Shown here in pieces: positions 25,290 through 33,166 of a DNA stretch of 47,223 nt (position 1 is its first letter; each line of letters begins with the position of its first letter). The notes below the pieces were generated by a model. The model ran no database searches. It saw only the letters and a program-made list of their open reading frames with translations, and had not been told where the DNA came from. Source of the stretch: JANLQX01 sp043775075 (GTDB lineage: Bacteria > Actinomycetota > Acidimicrobiia > Acidimicrobiales > JANYDT01); NCBI GenBank assembly GCA_043775075.1, contig JAYVSS010000019.1:1-47223 (forward strand), written 5' to 3'. The translations under genes and the position numbers were made by a program.

Positions 25290-26282
25290 ATGGACACCCC
25301 GAACCTCGACACCCTGAAACACATAGTTGACCGACTGAAGGCCAATGACATCGCCTGGTTCAAGGATCGCTACAAGGCGGGTGACTTCGCGTGGCTCAAG
25401 GATCGTCTTCCTGAGGGCGGGTACACCAAACTGGGCGAGAAGATCGAGGCGGGAGATTTGGCCTATGTGCGGACGATCTTCGGCGGCCTCGATGTTCCGG
25501 GATTCGCCAACCTGAGCGGGGCGAAGGCTGCGGTTGCTGGTGCCGCAGTGGCCGCAGGGGCAGCGTTGAAAGGCGCCGGGCCGACCGGCGCCGCGGTGTC
25601 CAAGTCCGCTCACGGTGTAGTTATCAACGACGACAGGCGCAAGAAGGGCGCCGTGTGGTTGCTTCCCGTAGCTCTGGCGGCCGCCCTACTCCTCGGTTTC
25701 GGCCTCAGCCGCCTCGGCAAGGACAAGACCGAGGTTGTCGTCGCCGACACCACCGCCGTGAGCGAAGCGTCGGTGGCCCCGATCACCGACGCCGCGCCCA
25801 CCAACACGGCGACCGCCGAGACTGCCGCAGTTGCTCCGGCGGCCACCAAGGACATTCTCGACACCGCGGCGGGCGCCGGATCGTTCAACACTCTCGGCGC
25901 GGCCATTAACGCGGCCGGTCTGACTGAGACGCTGAAAGGCGCCGGACCGTTCACCGTGTTCGCCCCGACCGACGACGCCTTCAAGGCTCTTCCGGCTGGC
26001 GTACTCGATGCACTCCTCAAGCCGGAAAATAAGGGGACCCTGGCCAAGATCCTCTCCTACCACGTCGTCCCCGGAAAGGTCATGGCCGCCGACATCAAGC
26101 CGGGAGACGTGGCCACCGTCGAGTCGTCCACCATCAAGCTCGCGGTCACCGGCGGCAAAGTCACCGTCAACGATGCCAACGTCACGTCGGCGGACATCGC
26201 GGCCACCAACGGTGTGATCCACGTCATCGACAAGGTCCTGGTGCCGTCATCGATAGACCTCACCAAACTCATCGCAGCGTAG
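25290..26282 (+). CDS. membrane-anchored fasciclin (FAS1) domain protein
   Basis: The 330-aa product has a charged cytoplasmic N-terminus with short repeated WFKDR/WLKDR units (residues ~20-45), an Ala-rich stretch, a transmembrane helix at about 121-141 (AVWLLPVALAAALLLGFGLS), an Ala/Thr linker and one FAS1 domain from about 187 to the end (GSFNTLGAAINAAGLTETL, FTVFAPTDDAFKALP, ILSYHVVPGKV, NGVIHVIDKVLVP). FAS1 domains mediate adhesion outside the cell. ATG 25290 is chosen over a TTG two codons upstream. The frame ends at TAG 26280-26282, but a Thr/Pro/Ala linker and an OmpA-like domain continue beyond it, so this is probably the front part of a once longer protein. Confidence 0.88.
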   Translation: MDTPNLDTLKHIVDRLKANDIAWFKDRYKAGDFAWLKDRLPEGGYTKLGEKIEAGDLAYVRTIFGGLDVPGFANLSGAKAAVAGAAVAAGAALKGAGPTGAAVSKSAHGVVINDDRRKKGAVWLLPVALAAALLLGFGLSRLGKDKTEVVVADTTAVSEASVAPITDAAPTNTATAETAAVAPAATKDILDTAAGAGSFNTLGAAINAAGLTETLKGAGPFTVFAPTDDAFKALPAGVLDALLKPENKGTLAKILSYHVVPGKVMAADIKPGDVATVESSTIKLAVTGGKVTVNDANVTSADIAATNGVIHVIDKVLVPSSIDLTKLIAA

Positions 26283-26706
26283 ACCGCCACCACCACCACC
26301 CCCGCCACCACCACCGCCGCCGCTGCTCCGACCACCACCGTCGACCTCACCCACCACCAACAAGGCCGGCGACGCCAACGCCGAGGACCTCACCGTCTAT
26401 TTCGACAGCGGATCGGCTCGTATCAACGCCGCCGGCGCCATCAAAGTGGCCAATGCCGTGAAGGCCCTTTCTACCGCTTCGGCCGGCACCAAGGTCGCCC
26501 TTGTTGGCCGGGCGGACAAGACCGGCAATGCCGCGGCCAACCTGGCACTGTCGAAGAGCCGGGCCGAAGCTGTGCTCGCCGCGGTGAGGGTCGGGCTGGC
26601 CGACAAGGCCACCAACGTAACGTTCACGTCCGATGCCAAAGGCGATGCCGAGCAGCTCAGCGACCTGGCCTTCGCCCGCCGAGTGACCATCGAAATCGCC
26701 AAGTAG
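26283..26706 (+). pseudogene. OmpA-like C-terminal domain cut off from the fasciclin gene
   Basis: Directly after the fasciclin stop, the same frame reads a typical extracellular linker (TATTTTPATTTAAAAPTTTV). Near 26340-26350 the coding signal shifts to the +1 frame, which then encodes an OmpA/peptidoglycan-binding-type domain: DLTVYFDSGSARINAAG, VALVGRADKTGN, LALSKSRAEAVLAAV, and a closing FARRVTIEI before TAG 26704-26706. The only start codon in that frame (GTG 26446) would remove the first strand of the domain. So one stop codon and one frameshift separate it from an apparent parent fasciclin-OmpA fusion. It could be a pseudogene, a sequence error, or a recoding site. Confidence 0.7.
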
Positions 26707-26816
26707 CGGCCGAGCGCCCGCTGGCGCCCGCTCGCACTCAATGGCACCTCGGGTGTCCCAGGCACCTTGAGCGTCCTGCCTCACCAAACAAAGTACTGAC
26801 CAAACAAACCGGTCCG

Positions 26817-26837
26817 GGCCCACGCTCGGGCCGTTTT
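26817..26837 (+). terminator. weak terminator after the OmpA remnant
   Basis: GGCCC and GGGCC pair around a 6-nt loop and are followed by GTTTTGCTTTCC. The stem is only 5 bp, but the T-rich tail is one of few in this region. Confidence 0.4.
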
Positions 26838-26988
26838 GCTTTCCGTTTACCGAATTTCACCGGTGGACGGGTCATTGACGCACGAGTCAAAACGCAACGC
26901 ACGACGCCCTCGACAAGTCATTTCGCACCTGGAGGGTCACGTGAATACGGTTCCATTCGAATTTCCCTAAACGGTCAAGTGAGGTCCC

Positions 26989-27032
26989 AAATGTTCCGTA
27001 TGTTTCCTCGGCTCCGCATGGTGCGGAACGTT
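26989..27032 (+). promoter_or_regulatory. imperfect hairpin in the decarboxylase leader
   Basis: AATGTTCCGTA near 26990 and TGCGGAACGTT near 27022 are complementary with two G-U or mismatched positions, leaving about 20 nt of loop with an internal small stem. It ends 4 nt before the AGGAGGT ribosome-binding site. No known riboswitch class is recognised. Confidence 0.3.
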
Positions 27033-27049
27033 TCGTAGGAGGTCCTTCA

Positions 27050-28294
27050 TTGGCAGCTACCGCCAGCCCGGCACGCACCGGGTTTTCCAACACTGACGAA
27101 GGTTCTTCGGACACGAGCGCGGCAACCATCGCCCCCCTGTTGACCGAGAAACTGGAGCGGTTCCTGGCGTGCAATGCCATCGACCCCACGGGCATTCCCA
27201 CCCCGTACCTGGTTGTCGATACCGACATCGTGGCTGAGCGCTACGACGCCCTATACGCCGCTCTTCCCGTCGCCGACATTTTTTACGCCGTCAAGGCGAA
27301 TCCGGCGCCGGAACTCCTTCGTCTTGTTTTGGAACGTGGCGGTTGCTTCGATGTGGCTTCCCCCAACGAGATCGCCGCCTGTTTCGCCATCGGCGCCCGG
27401 GCCAGCCAGATCTCCTTCGGCAACACCATCAAAAAGCGCACTGATATTCAGCGCGCATACGATCAGGGTGTTCGCCTGTTCGCGTTTGATTCAGAGCAGG
27501 AATTGGACAAGCTCACCGACGTTGCCCCCGGCGCCACCGTCTTCTGTCGGGTGCTGTGCGACGGTTCGGGTGCGGACTGGCCGCTCTCGCGCAAGTTCGG
27601 ATGCGAGCCTTCCGAGGCCGAGCGCCTCCTGCTCCTCGCCGCCTCCCGGGGCTTCTCCGTCGGTGCTTCGTTCCACGTCGGCTCGCAGCAACGTGATGTG
27701 AACGCATGGGATGGGGCTCTGGAAATCGTCGGTGAACTCGCTCGCGCCTTGGCTCGCGCTGGCTCTCGCCTGGATCTCGTGAACATCGGCGGAGGATTCC
27801 CCGGCCGTTACCAAGACGCCATGCCACCCATCACCGCCTACGGCAACGCCATCACCGACGCCCTCCACCGCCACCTTGGCCCCACCCATGGCGATGCCAT
27901 GCCCCGTGTCCTCGCCGAGCCCGGCCGTTACCTCGTCGCCGATGCTGGCGTGCTCGAGACCGAAGTCGTCCTCGTGGCCCGTAAGCATGAGTTCGACTCC
28001 AAGCGTTGGGTCTATCTGGACTGTGGCAAATTCGGTGGCCTCGCCGAAACCATGGAAGAAGCCATCCGGTACCGCCTACGCACCAAGCACGACGGCACCG
28101 CCACGGGCCCCGTCGTGATCGCCGGCCCCACCTGCGATTCCGCCGACGTCCTCTACGAGAAATCCGACTACGAACTCCCCCTCGCCCTCGACGAGGGCGA
28201 CCGCGTCGTCTTCCTGTCCACCGGCGCGTACACCACCACCTACGCCGCCGTCGGCTTCAACGGCTTCGAACCCCTCCGTAGCATCTGCATCTAG
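27050..28294 (+). CDS. fold-III PLP decarboxylase (ornithine/lysine/DAP type)
   Basis: A 414-aa PLP enzyme of the alanine-racemase-fold decarboxylase family, most like eukaryotic-type ornithine decarboxylases. The PLP lysine is Lys82 in FYAVKANPAP. Further motifs are the phosphate-binding GGGF (LVNIGGGFPG), ASFHVGSQ, EPGRYLVADAG, the catalytic Cys in AGPTCDSADVLYE, and GAYT near the end. The CDSADV form favours ornithine/lysine decarboxylation, giving putrescine or cadaverine, over diaminopimelate, but this is a family-level inference. Translation starts at TTG 27050: AGGAGGT lies 7 nt upstream and no ATG fits. It is convergent with leuA and has its own leader with a hairpin. Confidence 0.9.
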   Translation: MAATASPARTGFSNTDEGSSDTSAATIAPLLTEKLERFLACNAIDPTGIPTPYLVVDTDIVAERYDALYAALPVADIFYAVKANPAPELLRLVLERGGCFDVASPNEIAACFAIGARASQISFGNTIKKRTDIQRAYDQGVRLFAFDSEQELDKLTDVAPGATVFCRVLCDGSGADWPLSRKFGCEPSEAERLLLLAASRGFSVGASFHVGSQQRDVNAWDGALEIVGELARALARAGSRLDLVNIGGGFPGRYQDAMPPITAYGNAITDALHRHLGPTHGDAMPRVLAEPGRYLVADAGVLETEVVLVARKHEFDSKRWVYLDCGKFGGLAETMEEAIRYRLRTKHDGTATGPVVIAGPTCDSADVLYEKSDYELPLALDEGDRVVFLSTGAYTTTYAAVGFNGFEPLRSICI

Positions 28295-28352
28295 CAACGG
28301 CTAGCCGCCAGTCGAGGGACCGACGAGACGGGCGACGCGCCGGGCTCAGCCT

Positions 28353-30056
28353 CTACCGCTGAAGTTGGTGGCGGTTTACGGCGGAGAGGACGGCGCGATA
28401 AGAGGCATTGAGGATAGAGGCATCTTCGCCGACACCCCAAAGAACTCCCTCCGGGCCGGATGTTTCGACATAGCAAACGGCCGTCGAATCGGACCCGGCC
28501 GACTTCGCATGCTCGTGGTAGTCCGTCACGTCGATGACGATGCCCAGGTCTGAGCGAACGGCGTGCACGAACGCGTCGATCGGGCCGTTACCCTCGCCGT
28601 GAATCGTGCGATGCTCACCGTCGGAAATGATCTGTGCAGTTACAGTTGCCCGGTCGCCGGTCTCGCCGGCCTTCGTTACCGTCTCATGGGAAATGAGCGT
28701 CACTGCAGGTGCGGTCGGAAAGTAGTGAGACTCGAAGCTGTCCCACATCGTTGCCGGAGAAATCTCTGTCCCCGAGTCCTCGGTGATCGTCTGAATTGTC
28801 TTAGAAAATTCGACCTGTAACCGCCGCGGCAGGATATAGCCGTGTTCGGCCTCCATGATATAGGCGACGCCGCCTTTGCCCGACTGTGAGTTCACTCGGA
28901 TCACGGCTTCGTACGTCCGTCCAACATGGGCCGGATCTATCGGCAGGTACGGGACAGCCCACTCGGCGTAGTCCGTCGGGTGAGACAGGGCGGCGAACCC
29001 CTTCTTGATGGCGTCTTGGTGGGAACCGGAAAACGAGGTGTAGACGAGATCTCCGGCGTATGCATGACGCTCGTGCACGGGCAGGCGGTTGCAGTACTCG
29101 GCCACCCGACGCACCTTGTCGATGTTCGAGATATCGATTTCCGGATCAACACCCTGGGCCATCAGGTTCAATGCCACGTTCACCACGTCGAGATTGCCGG
29201 TGCGCTCACCGTTGCCGAACAGTGTGCCCTCGACGCGGTCCGCACCAGCCATCAATCCCAGTTCCGCAGCTGCCACGCCGGTGCCACGGTCGTTGTGCGG
29301 ATGTAAGGAAATGATCACCGAATCACGGCGGTCAACGTTGCGATGAAATGTCTCTATTAAGTCCGCATATAAATTCGGCGTGGACATCTCGACGGTGGCC
29401 GGCAGGTTCAAGATCAAAGGCCATTCCGGCGACGGGTCGATCGTCGCAATGACTTCGTTGCAGATCTCCAAGGCGTAGCCGATCTCGGTCCCGGTAAAAC
29501 TTTCCGGCGAGTACTCGTAGCGAATACTGGAATCTCCGCCCGACGATGCGCGGAAGCGCTCGCATACCCGCGCCGCCTGGGTGGCGATGCCAGTGATGCC
29601 CGCCTGGTCGAGCCCGAACACCACTCGGCGTTGCAGCGTGGAGGTGGAGTTGTAGAAGTGAACGATGGCATTCGGCACTCCGACCAACGCCTCAAACGTG
29701 CGGGCAATCAATTCCTCTCGACACTGCACAAGGACCTGTACGGTCACGTCGTCGGGAATCAAATCTTGCTCGATCAGCTGACGGGTGAAGTCGAAGTCCG
29801 GCTGGCTGGCCGAAGGGAACCCGATCTCGATTTCCTTGAAACCCATGTCCACCAGGGTGCGGAACATCTTCATCTTGCGGCTCGGATCCATCGGGTCGAT
29901 GAGCGCCTGATTGCCGTCACGAAGATCCACCGAACACCACAGCGGGGCCTTGGTGATGCGCTTGTCCGGCCACGTGCGGTCGGCGAGCGCGATCTCGGGA
30001 TAGGGCCGGTACCTATCGAAGGGCATGGTCTTCGGGTTGACGGGCGGCGGGGGCAT
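28353..30056 (-). CDS. leuA: 2-isopropylmalate synthase
   Basis: LeuA condenses acetyl-CoA with 2-oxoisovalerate, the committed step of leucine synthesis. The 567-aa product is the long actinobacterial type with the MPFDRYRPYPEIALADRTWP opening. The HMGL-like barrel follows (DLRDGNQALIDPMDP, IGFPSASQPDFDF, the metal-binding SLHPHNDRGTG, and GNGERTGNLDVV). A C-terminal LeuA allosteric domain (YHEHAKSAGSDSTAVCYVE) binds leucine for feedback inhibition. ATG 30056 has AAGGAC 8 nt upstream; the frame is open to 30143 but those codons lie in the attenuator. Expression is very likely controlled by the leader peptide and terminator at 30125-30221. Confidence 0.97.
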   Translation of the reverse strand: MPPPPVNPKTMPFDRYRPYPEIALADRTWPDKRITKAPLWCSVDLRDGNQALIDPMDPSRKMKMFRTLVDMGFKEIEIGFPSASQPDFDFTRQLIEQDLIPDDVTVQVLVQCREELIARTFEALVGVPNAIVHFYNSTSTLQRRVVFGLDQAGITGIATQAARVCERFRASSGGDSSIRYEYSPESFTGTEIGYALEICNEVIATIDPSPEWPLILNLPATVEMSTPNLYADLIETFHRNVDRRDSVIISLHPHNDRGTGVAAAELGLMAGADRVEGTLFGNGERTGNLDVVNVALNLMAQGVDPEIDISNIDKVRRVAEYCNRLPVHERHAYAGDLVYTSFSGSHQDAIKKGFAALSHPTDYAEWAVPYLPIDPAHVGRTYEAVIRVNSQSGKGGVAYIMEAEHGYILPRRLQVEFSKTIQTITEDSGTEISPATMWDSFESHYFPTAPAVTLISHETVTKAGETGDRATVTAQIISDGEHRTIHGEGNGPIDAFVHAVRSDLGIVIDVTDYHEHAKSAGSDSTAVCYVETSGPEGVLWGVGEDASILNASYRAVLSAVNRHQLQR

Positions 30057-30124
30057 GGCAAACGTCCTTGGTGAGTCGAGTGAATTGAGCGGCAGGTGAG
30101 GGAGGAAAGAAAGTATGTGGACAA

Positions 30125-30157
30125 AGAAAAAACCCCCGGCCATCAGGCACAGGGGTT
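30125..30157 (-). terminator. leuA attenuator terminator
   Basis: On the minus strand AACCCC (arm) and GGGGGTT pair around a ~17-nt middle containing a smaller CC/GG pairing, followed directly by a run of six Ts. It lies between the leucine leader peptide and leuA and has the classic form of a factor-independent terminator. Confidence 0.8.
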
Positions 30158-30159
30158 CG

Positions 30160-30186
30160 GGCGAGCGCCGTATGTCGGGGCTCGCC
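30160..30186 (-). promoter_or_regulatory. hairpin directly after the leucine leader peptide
   Basis: GGCGAGC and GCTCGCC form a perfect 7-bp stem starting at the leader stop codon. In attenuators such a pause or competing stem sits between leader peptide and terminator. The alternative antiterminator pairing was not resolved by eye. Confidence 0.6.
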
Positions 30187-30221
30187 TAGAGGAGAAGAAG
30201 AAGTCCGTGGGAGAACGTCAT
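30186..30221 (-). CDS. leuL: leucine leader peptide of the leuA attenuator
   Basis: An 11-residue peptide, MTFSHGLLLLL, ending in TAG: five consecutive leucine codons (CTT three times, CTC twice) just before the stop. This is the hallmark of ribosome-mediated attenuation: when charged Leu-tRNA is scarce the ribosome stalls on the Leu run and downstream folding prevents the terminator at 30125-30157. A TTGACG/CAACCT promoter lies so close that the ATG should be at or near the transcript 5' end, so the peptide is probably translated leaderless. It is too short for ordinary gene finders. Confidence 0.85.
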   Translation of the reverse strand: MTFSHGLLLLL

Positions 30222-30229
30222 TGCACTAG

Positions 30230-30258
30230 AGGTTGCCAGACGAATCGACGTTCGTCAA
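30230..30258 (-). promoter_or_regulatory. promoter of the leuL-leuA transcript
   Basis: TTGACG (30253-30258) and CAACCT (30230-30235) on the minus strand are separated by 17 nt, fitting a sigma-A-type -35/-10 pair. Transcription would begin at or within a few bases of the leader peptide ATG at 30221. Confidence 0.55.
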
Positions 30259-30282
30259 CCACTGACGCTCACTCACTGGGAC

Positions 30283-30801
30283 TCACGCCACAAGGAGCTT
30301 GCGCCAGCCGTCGATGTGTTGGAGCTGACGGACTTCCGCTGGAGAAAGGCGCAGCGTGGATTCGGGCACCATGTCGGCAATTTGGCGCTGCACTTCGTAG
30401 TGATGCCCGGCCGCTTCGAACAATGACGTGCGCATAGCAATCAGATCCGTCTGGGCAGGATCATCGCCCAAGAAACCAAAAACACTGAACGCCACGTCGA
30501 GGTCGTGAACAACCGGCGCACGTCCGAGGAGCGACGCTCGCTTCATCGCCACACCGAGGCAGCCGACCATCACATCGTGCTCGTGCTCGCCCTCGGCCAG
30601 ACGGAGTTTGCCATGGAACATGTTGGCCAACTTGATGGCGTATCCCTGATCTGGTCCGGGGCTCCCGAGCTTGCGCCCCGACGGCTGCCGGCCTCGCACT
30701 TCCGCCGGACGGTTCGTTGTCCACTCAAGCGCCGGAGGCAGATGCTCGCCATCGCGAAATCCACCAACAGGAACGACCGGGACAAAACGAGGGGCAGACA
30801 T
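30283..30801 (-). CDS. conserved hypothetical protein upstream of leuA
   Basis: A soluble 172-aa protein with no signal or membrane segment. It opens MSAPRFVPVVPVGG and contains RPAEVRGRQPSG, GSPGPDQGYAIKLANMF, an acidic EGEHEHD segment, VGCLGVAMKRASLLGRAPVVHDLDVAFSVFGFL, and ends with STLRLSPAEVRQLQHIDGWRKLL. The pattern looks like a conserved actinobacterial protein of unknown function, but I cannot name a family. It lies 61 bp upstream of the leucine leader on the same strand and 15 bp downstream of the Spherulin-4-like gene. The leuA promoter falls in the gap after it, so it is transcribed separately. Confidence 0.75.
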   Translation of the reverse strand: MSAPRFVPVVPVGGFRDGEHLPPALEWTTNRPAEVRGRQPSGRKLGSPGPDQGYAIKLANMFHGKLRLAEGEHEHDVMVGCLGVAMKRASLLGRAPVVHDLDVAFSVFGFLGDDPAQTDLIAMRTSLFEAAGHHYEVQRQIADMVPESTLRLSPAEVRQLQHIDGWRKLLVA

Positions 30802-30816
30802 GAGAAATTCAGTCTT

Positions 30817-32172
30817 TCATGGCCGACGCTTCACCGGCAGCAACACCCGGACGCGCAACGTCGCCTTGCGACAGGATCGGTATCGCTTTGCGGTGCGCTC
30901 TGAGACGACCGTGCGGCACCGCGTCCGCGTCACGAGTTTCGTGACAAAACGAGCGACGGACCGAACCGGCGACGCCGACCGGGCCACGACAACCGGCGTT
31001 GGGGCGAGTGCCGGTCCAGCCGGGAGCGCTGTTGTCGGTGACGTCCGCAGGGCGGACACCTTCGTGGTGGGCGGCAGCAGTCTCGATGTGGCCGGAGCAT
31101 TGGTGGCCTGAGCACCCGTGGCGGGTACTGCGGTCGTCGTGGAGGATGTGGTCGTAGCAACCGCGCCGGTTTCGCCCGGAGGAACCACGGCCACGGCGCC
31201 GGTCGATCCCCCGCCCGCTCCTGCGGCCGGGGGCACCGTCGTGGTGGTGGTGGTGGAGGTGGTGGTGGACGCGCTCACAGCGACGGTGGTCGTGGTCGTG
31301 GTGGTCGTGACCGCCCCACCCGTCCCGGTAGCGCGGGCATTCATTAGGTCGAGTTCGGCATCAGGAGGAACGTTGCTGTACGGATGGTCGGCATTGTCGG
31401 AGAGGACCGTTACGACCCCGGCGTAGTCGGCTAGTTCGTTCATGAGCGCCGCCATGTCGCCGAGCGGGACCCCGTAGACAATCGACCAGACCTGGGTATT
31501 GGGCAGCGCCCGCATCCAGTCAAAGTCAGTGCGGGCGAAGTACGGAAGGAACGCCGAGCGGTAAAACCCGAGCCGATTTTCGAAGACGAGGTAGATATCG
31601 GCCGATCCGGCGAACGACGCGCACAACGCCGTTCCCGGATTCAGGATCAACGATTTCCCGGCGTACGCCGACTTAAACCATTGGTAAAAGGAAACGTAGA
31701 ACGTCGAAGGTGCAGCGCAGCCCGAGGCGTCGTTATTCAGGACTTCATCGAGGAATAGTCCGTCGATCGTGGGGTAGGCGGCGAGGATTGCCCCGGCCGT
31801 TGCTTGCAACTGGGCCAATGATTTGGCCGAAATCCCGTTCGCTCCGCTCGGTGCGTACCCGGCGGCCATGTAACCAAAGACCCGTTTCCCTGCGCCCTTG
31901 TACTCGGCGACCGCAGTCTGCGAACCGGCTGCCTGCAACGAATTCATGACGACGACGCCAAGCCCCGGGCGAGACGTAATTGCCGCTCGATTCAGTGCGG
32001 TGTCAGGGAAGTAAGCGGCGATCCCCGCCGTGACGGGATCAGTTGCTCCCGCCACTACTCGTCGTGCCAGCCCGCCACCCTCGACGATGAGGGCTAAGCA
32101 AAGCAAAACGGCCGCCATTAGAAGGCGACGAGAGTTGCGAGAAAATCGTCCGACTGAAGCGATTCCATCCAT
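30817..32172 (-). CDS. secreted Spherulin-4-like protein with Thr-rich linker
   Basis: The 451-aa product starts with a signal anchor or signal peptide (RRLLMAAVLLCLALIVEGGGLA). A TIM-barrel-like domain of the spherulation-specific family 4 type follows: GIAAYFPDTALNRAAI, LGVVVMNSLQAAGS, GKRVFGYMAAGYAPSG, YPTIDGLFLDEVLNND, with the last Asp-Glu pair in the place of glycosidase acids. From about residue 285 it turns into a low-complexity Thr/Ser/Ala/Pro linker with long Thr runs, and ends in a basic Arg/Lys-rich tail. It is probably an extracellular polysaccharide-active or cell-surface protein; the substrate is unknown. Plus-strand open frames here are mirrors of the Thr linker. Confidence 0.82.
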   Translation of the reverse strand: MDGIASVGRFSRNSRRLLMAAVLLCLALIVEGGGLARRVVAGATDPVTAGIAAYFPDTALNRAAITSRPGLGVVVMNSLQAAGSQTAVAEYKGAGKRVFGYMAAGYAPSGANGISAKSLAQLQATAGAILAAYPTIDGLFLDEVLNNDASGCAAPSTFYVSFYQWFKSAYAGKSLILNPGTALCASFAGSADIYLVFENRLGFYRSAFLPYFARTDFDWMRALPNTQVWSIVYGVPLGDMAALMNELADYAGVVTVLSDNADHPYSNVPPDAELDLMNARATGTGGAVTTTTTTTTVAVSASTTTSTTTTTTVPPAAGAGGGSTGAVAVVPPGETGAVATTTSSTTTAVPATGAQATNAPATSRLLPPTTKVSALRTSPTTALPAGPALAPTPVVVARSASPVRSVARFVTKLVTRTRCRTVVSERTAKRYRSCRKATLRVRVLLPVKRRP

Positions 32173-32219
32173 GAAACACGAACGTTATTCGCTCATCCGC
32201 CCCACCGCCGAAGCGGTGT

Positions 32220-32519
32220 TCAGTCGTCGGCGAACGTCAGAGGCGAGGCGGGCCCGCTGCCCCAGCCAACGCAGGCAATGAGCGCCGAGATCACGACGAT
32301 CATGGCCGGAGCCGAGGGAGCGGCGATGAGCCAACCGAGGGCGATAATGAGCACGAGTCCGAGGGCGATATGCGCCGTGGACGGCCGGCCGACCCCACCT
32401 CGTGCTGCGTCAACAGAGTCATGGTCCGAGTCCGACGACGGTTGCCTGCGGGCGGCGGCAGCGAGTTGAGACGCCCGCTCGGCGGCGGGCACTGCTCCAC
32501 GGGAACCCACGATCTGCAT
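32220..32519 (-). CDS. small membrane protein of unknown function
   Basis: A 99-aa protein with a polar, Ala/Arg-rich N-terminal half and a hydrophobic C-terminal half that could form one or two helices (HIALGLVLIIALGWLIAAPSA and MIVVISALIACVGWG). I recognise no family. ATG 32519 is preferred over a GTG immediately upstream because AAGGTGAGG precedes it at suitable distance. It stands alone between the Spherulin-4-like gene and the Rrf2 regulator on the same strand and may be co-transcribed with either. Confidence 0.65.
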   Translation of the reverse strand: MQIVGSRGAVPAAERASQLAAAARRQPSSDSDHDSVDAARGGVGRPSTAHIALGLVLIIALGWLIAAPSAPAMIVVISALIACVGWGSGPASPLTFADD

Positions 32520-32580
32520 CACCTCACCTTAATGCCGACAATTCCTATCGGCAAGGGGTAATTAGAATTTTGTGCGTCGC

Positions 32581-33021
32581 CTAAACGTCGGCAGCGAGTT
32601 TGGCGATCGGGGCTGGAAGCCGGTCATCGGCCAAATGAGCGAGGGTCACGCTGGCAAAAACCCGCAGGATCGAGTGCTGCGCCCCGGCCCACAGTTGACG
32701 CACTGCGTCGTGGCCGGGGGGATAGCTCAATGCGGCCGGTGACTCACCTCGGACCAGCCCAATAGGACCCTCCACGGCCGTAATAATCTCGGCAATCGTG
32801 ATCCGATCAGCCGCTCGCGCCAACCGGCAACCGCCTTGCGCCCCGCGCTGGGTCTGGACGATCCCGGCATGTCGGAGGTCGGTGAGGATCGCCTCGAGGA
32901 ACTTGGCGGGGAGGTCGGCTTCCATGGCCACCCGTTCCGCCGACATCGCTCGGTGGGCGGGAAGGCGGGCCAATTCAACGGCGGCCCGCACGGCGTACTC
33001 AGCTCTAGCACTAACCTGCAC
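32581..33021 (-). CDS. Rrf2-family regulator, CymR-like
   Basis: A 146-aa winged-helix transcription factor of the Rrf2 family: SARAEYAVRAAVELARLP, the DNA-contacting DLPAKFLEAILTDLRHAGIV segment and the wing QTQRGAQGGCRLAR. Only one cysteine (in GGCRLA) is visible, and the three-Cys cluster of Fe-S Rrf2 proteins (IscR, NsrR, RirA) is absent, which places it with CymR-type regulators of cysteine metabolism. It starts at GTG 33021 and is divergent from cysI with a 145-bp gap containing a palindrome, so control of sulfite reduction is the natural inference. Confidence 0.88.
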   Translation of the reverse strand: MQVSARAEYAVRAAVELARLPAHRAMSAERVAMEADLPAKFLEAILTDLRHAGIVQTQRGAQGGCRLARAADRITIAEIITAVEGPIGLVRGESPAALSYPPGHDAVRQLWAGAQHSILRVFASVTLAHLADDRLPAPIAKLAADV

Positions 33022-33122
33022 GGGACCAGTCTCCCAGGGCGCGAGATTGTGAACCGTGCGCTTGAGGGGGTTTTTCCCAGACCATCGCGGGTACCAATCA
33101 TCGGCGAGTTAGGGACCGCCAA

Positions 33123-33157
33123 CCCCGATTCCCGATAGACATAGTCGGGTTTCGGGG
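33123..33157. promoter_or_regulatory. inverted repeat in the rrf2-cysI intergenic region
   Basis: CCCCGATTCCCGA and TCGGGTTTCGGGG are complementary at 11 of 13 positions around a 9-nt centre, ending 10 nt before the cysI start. It is a candidate operator for the Rrf2 regulator or a leader hairpin that could affect the ribosome-binding site. Confidence 0.45.
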
Positions 33158-33166
33158 GTAGGATCT

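Larger units (their letters stand above)
26707..27049. other. 343-bp gene-free stretch before the decarboxylase gene
   Basis: No coding sequence is credible. It holds a weak terminator-like hairpin with a T-run (26817-26837), a possible long 5' leader from about 26880, and an imperfect hairpin at 26989-27032 ending just before the ribosome-binding site. Confidence 0.55.

Noticed and set aside
28006..28281. Arg/His-rich plus-strand frame inside the decarboxylase gene
   Set aside because: Same-strand shadow in another frame; composition is an artefact of GC-rich codons.
30057..30143. In-frame N-terminal extension of leuA
   Set aside because: It runs through the attenuator terminator; ATG 30056 has a ribosome-binding site and matches the family start.
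31118..31426. Plus-strand Val/Pro-rich open frame
   Set aside because: It is the mirror of the Thr-rich linker of the Spherulin-4-like gene; codon bias explains the open frame.
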